The notes beneath the pieces were generated by a model. That model worked only from the letters and a program-made list of their open reading frames with translations. It was not told the origin of the DNA and did not search any database. Positions 15,189 to 23,396 of a DNA stretch of 64,000 nucleotides are shown here, piece after piece. Each line of letters begins with the position of its first letter. The stretch's first letter is position 1. The DNA is from Clostridiaceae bacterium (GTDB lineage: Bacteria; Bacillota; Clostridia; Lachnospirales; Lachnospiraceae): positions 715-64,714 of the forward strand of contig CAJTGF010000013.1 in assembly GCA_910575585.1 (NCBI GenBank), given 5' to 3'. The translations under genes were made by a program, and so were the position numbers.

Positions 15189-17601
15189 CTTTTCAGAAAA
15201 GAAGCGGCTCAGGGAGTTAAAAAGCGCCCTTGCCGGAAATGACAAAAAACAGGAAAAGCCAGATACCGCACAGAAAACGATTACATTCAAAAAAATGTAC
15301 CGTGACGGCATCTGCCAGGTATCTTCCGGTTACTATACAAAAATGGTTGAGTTTTTTGACATCAATTATGACCTTTTGGAGATAGAGGATCAGGGTGAGA
15401 TTTTAGAGGAGTACAGCAGGCTTATCAATTACTTTGACCCGTCCATACGGTTCGAGCTGTTCTTATTCAACAGGCAGGTAAACGAACAGACGCTGATGGA
15501 GCAGTTTGACATACCCCTGCAGGGCGATGAATTTGACGATATTCGTGAAGAATACACGGAAATGTTAAAGAAACAGGCGGCGAAAGGGAACAACGGAATT
15601 ATTAAATCAAAATACCTTATTTTCGGCATTGAGTGCAAAGGCTACAAGGAGGCGAAGGCGAAAATGGGCAGCATAGAAGCCGATGTAATTAAGAATTTCC
15701 TGAACCTCGGCACCCATGCCAGAAGCCTTGACGGGAAGGAGCGCCTGCGTGTCCTGCATGAGTATTTTAATCAGGATACAATGGAGCCTTTCCGTTTTTC
15801 CTTTAAGGAACTGTCAGAGTCGGGAAAGAGCGTAAAGGACTACATAGCGCCGCCGGGGTTTGATTTCCGTTATCCGAGCCGCTTCAAGACCGGGAAAATG
15901 TACGGGAGCGTCCACTACCTTGACATCATTGCGCCGAGGTTCAATGACGAGCTGTTAAAAAAGCTGCTTGACATTGATGACAATCTGACAGTTACGCTGC
16001 ATATGCAGACGATGGACCCGGTAAAGGCGATCAAGATGTTGAAGGGCGCACTCACGAACATTCAGAAAATGAAGATTGAGGAACAGAAGAAGGCAGTGCG
16101 CTCCGGCTATGACATGGACATTCTGCCCACGGACATCATCACTTATGAAAAGGATACCTTGGAGCTGCTTGACGATCTGAACACCAGCAACCAGAAGATT
16201 ATCAAGATGACTTTCCTCATCACCTGCTACGGCAGGAGCAAGAGGGAGTTAGAGAACATCACGCAGAGGGTGTCGGGCATTATCCAGCAGGCAAACTGCA
16301 ATTTAAGGTGTATGCAGTATTTACAGGAGCAGGGGCTGATGGCGAGTGCGCCGATTGGCTGCAACGATACGGGGATTGAGCGTGTGCTTACCACAAAGAG
16401 TACGGCTATCTTAGTGCCTTTCTGCACACAGGAGCTTTTCATGCCTGCCCCGGCGATATATTACGGTCTGAACGCACTTTCCAACAACATGATTATGGCG
16501 GACAGGAAAAAGTTAAGGACGCCAAACGGGGTAATCCTCGGCACACCCGGCTCCGGGAAGTCTTTCTCCGCAAAGAGGGAGATTTTATCCTGTTTCCTTA
16601 TGACAGGGGACGATGTGATCGTCTGTGACCCGGAGGGAGAATATTTTGCCCTTGTGGGTGCGCTCAATGGACAGGTGGTAAGACTTGCCACCAATTCAAA
16701 GGACTTCTTAAACCCGATGGACATTCAGCTTTCCCATAAGAACGACAGGGAAGCGTTAAAGCTGAAATCAGACTTTATCATTACGCTGTGTGATTTGATT
16801 GCAGGAGGGAAAAACGGTCTTGAGAATGACGAAAAAGGCATTATCGACACCTGCATCAAGCATATTTATGACAGGTATTTTGCAGAGCCGAAACCGGAGA
16901 ATATGCCCATTTTAGAGGACTTGTATAATGCGCTGTTAAAGTATGAGCCGAAAGACGTAGCCCCGGAAATGCAGAAGGAGGCGAAGCAGAAAGCGGTGCG
17001 TATCGCAAACAGCCTTGTTTTGTATGTGCATGGTTCGCAGAATTATTTTAACCACCGTACAAACGTGGATTCACAGAACCGCATCATGTGCTTTGACATC
17101 AGGGATTTGGGAAACCAGCTCAAGGAGCTTGGAATGCTGATTGTGCAGGATGCGGTCTGGAACCGTGTTTCGCAGAACAGGGAGCGTAAGATTGCCACAC
17201 GGTACTACTGTGATGAGTTCCACCTGCTTTTAAAAGAAAGGCAGACAGCAATCTATTCAGTGGAAATCTGGAAAAGGTTCAGAAAATGGGGCGGCATACC
17301 GACAGGCTTGACGCAGAATGTGGGTGATTTTTTGAAATCGGAGGAAATCGAGGGCATACTCGGCAACTCCGATTTTGTGTATCTCTTGAACCAGAACGCA
17401 AAGGACCAGGCGATACTTGCCGACAAGTTAGGGCTGTCAGAGAAACAGCTTGCCCATGTGACCAATTCCGAGCCGGGAAGCGGGCTTATCCTGTTTGATA
17501 ATGTGGTTATCCCGTTTATCGACAAGTACCCGACAGATACAAAGACCTATGCGATCATGAACACAAGACCAGAAGAAAGCGTACAGAAAGAGGGGGAATG
17601 A
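15139..17601 (+). CDS. virB4: VirB4/TraE conjugation ATPase
   Basis: An 820-residue cytoplasmic ATPase that powers assembly of the mating channel. Walker A is GTPGSGKS at residues 468-475, a Walker B-like DPEGEYF follows, and the C-terminal RecA-like fold includes YCDEFHLLL. The charged N-terminus is typical of Gram-positive VirB4 proteins. The start is TTG 15139, placed after AAGGAGG (15122-15128) and overlapping prgI. The coding sequence looks intact. Confidence 0.93.
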   Translation: MKKKPQGSKAKPKAGLNFSEKKRLRELKSALAGNDKKQEKPDTAQKTITFKKMYRDGICQVSSGYYTKMVEFFDINYDLLEIEDQGEILEEYSRLINYFDPSIRFELFLFNRQVNEQTLMEQFDIPLQGDEFDDIREEYTEMLKKQAAKGNNGIIKSKYLIFGIECKGYKEAKAKMGSIEADVIKNFLNLGTHARSLDGKERLRVLHEYFNQDTMEPFRFSFKELSESGKSVKDYIAPPGFDFRYPSRFKTGKMYGSVHYLDIIAPRFNDELLKKLLDIDDNLTVTLHMQTMDPVKAIKMLKGALTNIQKMKIEEQKKAVRSGYDMDILPTDIITYEKDTLELLDDLNTSNQKIIKMTFLITCYGRSKRELENITQRVSGIIQQANCNLRCMQYLQEQGLMASAPIGCNDTGIERVLTTKSTAILVPFCTQELFMPAPAIYYGLNALSNNMIMADRKKLRTPNGVILGTPGSGKSFSAKREILSCFLMTGDDVIVCDPEGEYFALVGALNGQVVRLATNSKDFLNPMDIQLSHKNDREALKLKSDFIITLCDLIAGGKNGLENDEKGIIDTCIKHIYDRYFAEPKPENMPILEDLYNALLKYEPKDVAPEMQKEAKQKAVRIANSLVLYVHGSQNYFNHRTNVDSQNRIMCFDIRDLGNQLKELGMLIVQDAVWNRVSQNRERKIATRYYCDEFHLLLKERQTAIYSVEIWKRFRKWGGIPTGLTQNVGDFLKSEEIEGILGNSDFVYLLNQNAKDQAILADKLGLSEKQLAHVTNSEPGSGLILFDNVVIPFIDKYPTDTKTYAIMNTRPEESVQKEGE

Positions 17602-17613
17602 AATATAAAAACA

Positions 17614-18534
17614 TTGACGCATTTAAGCCTGTTCAGTGGGATAGGCGGCATTGACCTTGCCGCTGAAGCTGCGGGCTTTATAACTGTCTGCCAGTGCGAA
17701 TGGGCGGATTATCCCACAGCCGTCCTGGAAAAGCACTGGCCGGACGTACCACGTTTTAGAAATATCCAGTCACTGACAAAGGAGGCTTTTTATGAAAGGA
17801 CAGGACAGACAGAACTTACGCTATTATCAGGGGGATTCCCCTGCCAGCCCTTTTCCTCTATCGGATACAGAAAGGGCTTCACAGACACCCGTTACCTCTG
17901 GCCGGAAATGTGCCGCATCATTAACGAGCTGCGCCCCCATTTCGTGCTTGGCGAAAATGTTGCTAACTTCGTCAATATGGGGCTGCACAAAACGCTCTCT
18001 GACCTGGAACAGGCGGGATATGCCGTCTGGACATTCGTACTTCCTGCTTGTGCCGTCGGCGCGTGGCATGAACGCAAACGGACATTCATCATCGGGATTG
18101 ATGTTTCCTACTCCCCTTGCGTCCGACACAGGCACGAAGCCCAAAACACAAAGGATATGCATTACCCCGACAGGCTCATTCCGCAGGAAACGGAAGGACG
18201 GGGGATACTGGGCGGCAGCATTGTCGGAGATAATTTACTTTCTGGAGCCGGAAGCGCCCCCGTCATACCGTTTCAACCCGGAGTGGGTGGAATGGCTGAT
18301 GGGATTCCCGCAGGGATGGACGGACATCTCCTTTGGTGCATAGAACCGCCCGGAATCCCACGTCTGTGCCAGGACGTTAAGGACAGGGCAAAACGCCTTA
18401 AATGTTTGGGAAATGCAGTTGTACCGGCACAGGTTTACCCGGTCTTGAAATATATTGCAGATATGGAAAACGGGGAATGTGCAGAACGGTGTGTATGGAA
18501 TGACAGATGTATCCTGACACCAAAAGAGCATTAA
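17614..18534 (+). CDS. DNA cytosine-5 methyltransferase
   Basis: A 306-residue methylase with motif I LFSGIGGIDLA, catalytic GGFPCQPFSS (cysteine near residue 76), GENVANF, and a final motif RLKCLGNAVVPAQVYP. It would methylate cytosine and so protect the ICE from host restriction. The start is TTG 17614; the ATG at 17598 is out of frame. The target-recognition part (18090-18340) is odd: an alternative frame (17792-18343) also reads like a methylase tail (NPEWVEWLMGFPQGWTD), so the gene may carry two compensating frameshifts. Confidence 0.85.
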   Translation: MTHLSLFSGIGGIDLAAEAAGFITVCQCEWADYPTAVLEKHWPDVPRFRNIQSLTKEAFYERTGQTELTLLSGGFPCQPFSSIGYRKGFTDTRYLWPEMCRIINELRPHFVLGENVANFVNMGLHKTLSDLEQAGYAVWTFVLPACAVGAWHERKRTFIIGIDVSYSPCVRHRHEAQNTKDMHYPDRLIPQETEGRGILGGSIVGDNLLSGAGSAPVIPFQPGVGGMADGIPAGMDGHLLWCIEPPGIPRLCQDVKDRAKRLKCLGNAVVPAQVYPVLKYIADMENGECAERCVWNDRCILTPKEH

Positions 18535-18571
18535 GGTTAAAAGAAAAAAATATAGAAGGAGACAGGATAAC

Positions 18572-19489
18572 TTGAAAATCGGGCTGATTGACGTGGACGG
18601 ACACCGTTTCCCCAACCTCTGCCTGATGAAGCTGTCCGCTTACCATAAGGCAAGGGGCGATATGGTGGAATGGTACGACAGTACGAAATGGTATGACCTT
18701 GTTTATATGAGCAGGGTATTCACGGACACTTACTCTAAAGATTATGCAGGGAGCGTAAAGGCTTACCATGTCATAAAAGGCGGCACAGGCTACGGTCTTG
18801 ACAATAAGCTGCCCGATGCCATAGAGCATACACACCCGGATTATGGGCTGTACCCGCAGTTTGCAGGCACAGCCTACGGTTTCCTTTCCAGAGGATGCCC
18901 CCGTGGATGCGGATTCTGCATTGTCGGGGAGAAGGAGGGAAGAAAGACGGAAGCGGTGGCTGACCTGTCCGAATTTTGGGGCGGGGAAAAAGAAATCAAG
19001 CTCCTTGATGCAAACATCTTAGCCTGCCCGGATTGGGAGAGGCTCTTAGGACAGCTTGCGGACAGCGGGGCGGACGTGGACTTTACACAGGGGCTTGACG
19101 TGCGGCTGGTTACGCCGGAAAAAGTGGCGGCACTCAATAAAATCAGTACAAAAATGCTGCATTTTGCATGGGATAACCCGGAAGATGACCTGACACCGTA
19201 TTTTAAGAAATTTTCAGAACTTACGACAGTCAGGGATAAGAGGAAAAGGCGTGTCTACGTCCTTACCAACTACGGAAGCACCCATGAACAGGATTTATAC
19301 CGTATTTATACGCTTCGTGACATGGGGTATGACCCGTATGTGATGGTGTATGAAAAGCCAACTGCGCCGGAGGAAACCCGGAAGATGCAGAGATGGGTAA
19401 ACAATAAATGGCTGTTCCATTCCGTAAAAGATTTTAAGGATTATGACCCAAAAGGGTACAGAAAGTGCCAGTCATTAGATAGCAGATAA
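18572..19489 (+). CDS. Radical SAM-family protein of unknown substrate
   Basis: A 305-residue protein with the iron-sulfur motif CPRGCGFC (cysteines 109, 113, 116) and a downstream SAM-domain barrel (KLLDANILACPDWERLLGQL, DFTQGLDVRLVT). No signal peptide is visible. It starts at TTG 18572 after GAAGGAGA, directly downstream of the methyltransferase. Similar proteins occur in phages and ICEs, but I know of no defined reaction. Its position between DNA methylation and secretion genes suggests nucleic-acid modification or a host-interaction role, which is speculative. Confidence 0.75.
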   Translation: MKIGLIDVDGHRFPNLCLMKLSAYHKARGDMVEWYDSTKWYDLVYMSRVFTDTYSKDYAGSVKAYHVIKGGTGYGLDNKLPDAIEHTHPDYGLYPQFAGTAYGFLSRGCPRGCGFCIVGEKEGRKTEAVADLSEFWGGEKEIKLLDANILACPDWERLLGQLADSGADVDFTQGLDVRLVTPEKVAALNKISTKMLHFAWDNPEDDLTPYFKKFSELTTVRDKRKRRVYVLTNYGSTHEQDLYRIYTLRDMGYDPYVMVYEKPTAPEETRKMQRWVNNKWLFHSVKDFKDYDPKGYRKCQSLDSR

Positions 19490-19504
19490 AATGGAGGAGT
19501 TTAA

Positions 19505-22453
19505 ATGGCAGAAAGAAAGAAAAAGCAGACGGCTGAATTTGCAAAGGATAAAAATGCTTTTGCGGGCGGCAGTCCCACAAAGGGGAAAAGCACTGTCCAG
19601 AAAATGAAGCAGAAACAGTCCGGCGCACACCAGCCGAGGGATGCAGATACAACTTCTGGACATAATGTCCAGAAGTCAGGGCAGTCAAAGACTTTTGGAC
19701 ACGATGCCAGCCATTCTGTAAAACAGAATCATATGGAATCACTGAATAAGCCTGATAAAGAAATCTTTCAGGATAACCACAGCAATTTTCAGAATGATAC
19801 AAGGAAAACCACAGGGCATGAAACAGCGCATAGCCAGAAAAAACGCAGGCAGCAAAAACAGTTTCAAAAAGAAACTTCTGGACATGATGTCCAGAGGTTG
19901 GAATATAAACCGAACAGTGGCGGGAAATTGGACAGACAGGGCAGTTTTCAGAGAAGCAAGAAGAAAACAGCAGGGCAGGAAACAGAGCGTAGCCGAAGAA
20001 AGCGCAGACAGCAAAGTCAGTCCCAAAAGGAAAACAGCTTTACGGGAACTAAAGAAAAGACGGACAGTGATAATGCGGGAAGCAAAGTACAGGACGGTTT
20101 TTCAAAGGAGCAGAATGCTTTTGTGGAGGAGGGCGGAGGGGAACAGACCGAAGAAACAAAAGAGTTTAAGAACGATTACCGCCGCAGGGACACTTACCAC
20201 CAAAGCGAAAAAAAAGGCAGATACCGCAGGCGTGAACGTCAGGACAGGGAACGCACAAAAACCTCTGACTTTCAGCGTGACTATCAGGCAAAGGATAATA
20301 CTTTTGCTGAAAAAAATACCTTCACCGATGGCGCAGAACCGGAATTTCAGGGAAGCAGGAAATTAGAAAGGCTGCAAAAGAAAGCGGAGAAAGCCGGGAA
20401 AAAGACCGAAGCCGCAAGGAAGAAGCTGCCAAAGAAAAAGGAATATTCCTTAGAGCGTGTCTTTGATGAAAAGACGGGCAGGGCGAAATATGTGCTTGTC
20501 GCAGTGGTAAAGGAAAAGCCTTTTAAGGAGGATAACCCGGTAAGGAAGATGGCGGGCAGAACCGGATCGGAGTTTACAAACTTTGCGCATGGCAAGGTTG
20601 CCGAAGTGGAAAAGGAAAACTCCGGCGTGGAGGGTGCACACAAGACGGAACAGAAAGCCGAAGATACCTACCGATTTGTAAAGCGGCATTATAAGAACAA
20701 AGAACAGCGGCAGCGTAAGAAAGTGGTGAAGCTGGAGAAAAAACAGTTTAAAAAGGAGGTCAGTTTCCGCTACCAGAAGTTTTTGGAAGAAAATCCGGAA
20801 ATGCAGGAAAAGACCTTAAAGAAACAGTTGCAGAAAAGGATGCAGAAACAGCGCATCAAGCGTGAATATGCAAAAGCAAGGCGGGCGGGGCAGGCGGCGA
20901 AGAATACAAAGGAAGCGGCTGTGAAGTCCGCCAATTTCACTACGACGGTAGCAAAAAAAATACAGGAGATAGCGGCAAAACACGCTTCACTCCTTGTAAC
21001 AGTTGCGGCTTTTGGGGTTCTTCTTATTATGATAATGACTTCCATATCGTCCTGCGGGGCGATGTTCTCGGAGGGCATGAGTACCACGTTGGCAGGGAGC
21101 TACATGAGCGTCCCGGCAGAGATTGACGCTGCGGATTTGGCTTTTTCAGAGCTTGAAATGGAATTGCAGAAAGAGATTGATTCCATAGAAACGGATTACC
21201 CGGACTATGACGAATACCGCTACAACCTTGATGCAATCGGTCATGACCCGTTTGCGCTCATCAGCTACCTTTCCGCAGTCCATACGGAATTTACGGCGGC
21301 AGACGTGCAGGGCGAGATCGAGAGCCTTTTTGACGAGATGTATGAGCTAACCTTAAACCCTACAACGGAAACAAGGACAAGGACAGTTACAAAGACAGGC
21401 ACACGCACCATAACCAATGCTGACGGTACAACAAGCACGGAAACCTACACTTATGAGGAGGAAGAAGAATATACCGTAACCATACTGGAAGTCACGCTGA
21501 CCGCCAAAGACTTAAATGTGGTGGTTGCCGGACACATGGACAGTGAGCAGAAAGAAATCTATGCGCTTTATAATGAAACGCATGGGCTGACACAGCAGTT
21601 TTATACGCCGCTGAACCTGTACTGGTACAACTATGTGAGCAGCTATTACGGCTACCGCATCAATCCGGTGACGGGGGCGGAACAGCTCCACAGGGGCGTT
21701 GACATTGCAGTTCCGACAGGAACAACCGTCCTTGCGGCAATGGATGGCACAGTCACAACGGCTGCTTACGACAGTTATTACGGGAATTATATTGTGATTG
21801 AGGACAGCAACGGTTACTGTACCAAGTATGCCCACATGGACACGTTAAGCGTCAGTGCGGGGCAGACCGTAAAGCATGGGGACAGCATAGGGACAACAGG
21901 GAACACGGGGAGCAGCACCGGAAGCCATTTGCATATCGAATGTCTGTATAACGGGAAATATTATAACCCGTTATTTTATTTTGAAGCAGGGGAAGGGACG
22001 CTCTACGGGGAAACGCCAGCGTCTGGAAGCGGCGGGGGAAATGCCATACCGCCTGATTCCTACGATGATGCGGCAGTGCAGGCGCTTATGGAGGAAGCCG
22101 CAAAGTATTTAGGCTATCCGTATGTATGGGGCGGTTCAAGCCCGTCCACCAGCTTTGACTGTTCCGGTTTTGTCTGCTGGGTATTTACCAACAGCGGGGT
22201 GCATAACCTGCCACGGACTACCGCACAGGGTATTTATGACCAGTGTACACCGGTTTCGGCGGCAGATGCAAAAGCGGGGGATATTATCTTTTTTACAGGC
22301 ACTTACAACTCGGCGGGGCCTGTGAGCCATGTGGGGATATATTGCGGCAATGGGACAATGATACACTGCGGTGATCCGATTAAATACGCCAGTATCAATA
22401 CGTCTTACTGGCAGAGTCATTTTTATGCGTTCGGTCGCTTATCAGGAAATTAA
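19505..22453 (+). CDS. Membrane-anchored M23 + NlpC/P60 cell-wall hydrolase (CD1108-like)
   Basis: A 982-residue VirB1-like enzyme that would open peptidoglycan for the mating channel. Residues ~1-495 are a charged, repeat-rich cytoplasmic domain. A transmembrane segment follows (LLVTVAAFGVLLIMIM). The outside part has an M23 metallopeptidase domain (LHRGVDIA near 728, HLHIE) and a C-terminal NlpC/P60 domain (FDCSGFVCW near 884, later HVGIYCGNG). The N-terminal domain carries several copies of the dispersed palindromic repeat (TSGHNVQK, TSGHDVQR and decayed versions). Its ribosome-binding site GGAGT lies before ATG 19505. Confidence 0.92.
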   Translation: MAERKKKQTAEFAKDKNAFAGGSPTKGKSTVQKMKQKQSGAHQPRDADTTSGHNVQKSGQSKTFGHDASHSVKQNHMESLNKPDKEIFQDNHSNFQNDTRKTTGHETAHSQKKRRQQKQFQKETSGHDVQRLEYKPNSGGKLDRQGSFQRSKKKTAGQETERSRRKRRQQSQSQKENSFTGTKEKTDSDNAGSKVQDGFSKEQNAFVEEGGGEQTEETKEFKNDYRRRDTYHQSEKKGRYRRRERQDRERTKTSDFQRDYQAKDNTFAEKNTFTDGAEPEFQGSRKLERLQKKAEKAGKKTEAARKKLPKKKEYSLERVFDEKTGRAKYVLVAVVKEKPFKEDNPVRKMAGRTGSEFTNFAHGKVAEVEKENSGVEGAHKTEQKAEDTYRFVKRHYKNKEQRQRKKVVKLEKKQFKKEVSFRYQKFLEENPEMQEKTLKKQLQKRMQKQRIKREYAKARRAGQAAKNTKEAAVKSANFTTTVAKKIQEIAAKHASLLVTVAAFGVLLIMIMTSISSCGAMFSEGMSTTLAGSYMSVPAEIDAADLAFSELEMELQKEIDSIETDYPDYDEYRYNLDAIGHDPFALISYLSAVHTEFTAADVQGEIESLFDEMYELTLNPTTETRTRTVTKTGTRTITNADGTTSTETYTYEEEEEYTVTILEVTLTAKDLNVVVAGHMDSEQKEIYALYNETHGLTQQFYTPLNLYWYNYVSSYYGYRINPVTGAEQLHRGVDIAVPTGTTVLAAMDGTVTTAAYDSYYGNYIVIEDSNGYCTKYAHMDTLSVSAGQTVKHGDSIGTTGNTGSSTGSHLHIECLYNGKYYNPLFYFEAGEGTLYGETPASGSGGGNAIPPDSYDDAAVQALMEEAAKYLGYPYVWGGSSPSTSFDCSGFVCWVFTNSGVHNLPRTTAQGIYDQCTPVSAADAKAGDIIFFTGTYNSAGPVSHVGIYCGNGTMIHCGDPIKYASINTSYWQSHFYAFGRLSGN
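19652..19676. repeat. Dispersed coding palindrome, short form (copy in the hydrolase gene)
   Basis: ACTTCTGGACAT, one base, then its exact inverse ATGTCCAGAAGT. It reads in frame as TSGHNVQK inside the CD1108-like hydrolase. Confidence 0.85.
19691..19739. repeat. Dispersed coding palindrome, long form, degenerate copy
   Basis: Follows the long consensus: ACTTTTGGACAC, then CATTCTG-TAAAA-CAGAATC hairpin arms, then a GGAAT end. It reads in frame as TFGHDASHSVKQN, 15 bases downstream of the short copy. Confidence 0.65.
19874..19898. repeat. Dispersed coding palindrome, short form (second copy in the hydrolase gene)
   Basis: ACTTCTGGACAT, G, ATGTCCAGAGGT: the 25-bp palindrome with one arm mismatch. 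It reads in frame as TSGHDVQR. Confidence 0.85.
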
Positions 22454-23099
22454 ATGTCTGATGATAATTAAGTTTGACAATATGAGAATAAAGTAAGACA
22501 TTTTCATAAAAAAGCGTGACAATATCTGTTACAGTAAATGATTGATAAAAAAGTATGACAACCACAACGGAAAAATCATAAAAAAGCCTGACAATAGCAG
22601 GAAAAATATCATATGTGGCAATGTCATAAATCGGAAAGTGGAACCGTCACGCTGACCAGCTTGGAGTGCAGAGCATTTCAGGCTTTTCTATTGTCAAACT
22701 ATTTTATCACAAAGGCACTTGTGAATGTAAGACTTTTTTATGAAAGGACATTAAAATGTTGAGTGACAATTATAACTGATAAAGTTACAAAAAAGATTGA
22801 TAATTTACAATTAAAAATGATAAAAGCTGTTTCAACAAAAAAAGTGACAAATAGTTTGATAAAAACAGTATGAAAAAGACAATTATGTTTGATAATGCGG
22901 GGCTGTTTCTGAAACGTATATCTGCTTGCGACAGGTATTTTAGAGTGAGTACGTTTGGGTGCAGCCTTGCTTTTATGCCGGATAAAATCAAAAGGCATTT
23001 TATCAATCATAATTGTAAAAATCGTGCGGGAAATTATCAGTTTTAATTGTAAACGGACATAAAAAGCACCTTATCCGGTGCAGAAAGGAAGGGTATAGT
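22454..23099. repeat. 646-bp AT-rich non-coding region with iteron-like ATAAAAAAG-TGACAA repeats
   Basis: No gene is supported. Three close copies of (C/G)ATAAAAAAG followed by two variable bases and TGACAA occur at 22505, 22544 and 22577. Looser copies (GACAA with TTGATAA) continue to ~22895. An inverted copy of CATAAAAAAG lies near 22733, and CAGGCTTTTCTATTGTCA (22678-22695) is the inverse of the AAAAGCCTGACAATAG block. This looks like a protein-binding array or a replication/transfer origin, or a strongly regulated promoter region. Confidence 0.65.
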
Positions 23100-23396
23100 G
23101 TGACAAAGGAAAGGATTGAAAAGGAGCTTTCCAAAGTACGGGGGCAGCTTGCAGACCTGCAGGGAAAGCAGAAGGATTTGGAAAGCCAGTTACAGATGGC
23201 GGAGGATGCGGAGAAGATGAAATTTATTGAGAAAAATAAAATTTCTCTGGAGCGTCTAATCCTGCTCAACAAAGTCAGTGAGGAAGAAATTTTAAGCCTG
23301 CTGAAGAAAAAAGAGCAGGAGGAACAGTCAGGACAGAAACAGCAAACAGAAAGGGAGGCAGAAAGCCATGAACAAAAAAATGAAGTTACGTTATAG
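23100..23396 (+). CDS. DUF4315 small coiled-coil protein
   Basis: A 98-residue, highly charged helical protein (RIEKELSKVRGQLADLQGKQKDLESQL) with a coiled-coil pattern over most of its length. It matches the small DUF4315 proteins found next to DUF4366 and the cell-wall hydrolase in Tn1549-type ICEs. The start is GTG 23100 after AAAGGAAGG. It overlaps the next gene by 29 bases. Probably an accessory part of the mating apparatus; no reaction is known. Confidence 0.82.
   Translation: MTKERIEKELSKVRGQLADLQGKQKDLESQLQMAEDAEKMKFIEKNKISLERLILLNKVSEEEILSLLKKKEQEEQSGQKQQTEREAESHEQKNEVTL

Noticed and set aside
17792-18343. Open frame inside the cytosine methylase as a separate gene
   Set aside because: It has no ribosome-binding site. 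Its tail is methylase-like, so it is treated as an alternative frame of the same gene and reported as a finding.
22793-22800. GTTACA motif before the DUF4315 gene as a LytTR site
   Set aside because: It is a single half-site with no partner at 21 bp and lies in generally AT-rich repeats.
22505-22895. CRISPR array
   Set aside because: The repeats are short, AT-rich, irregularly spaced and present in both orientations; there are no uniform spacers and no cas genes.
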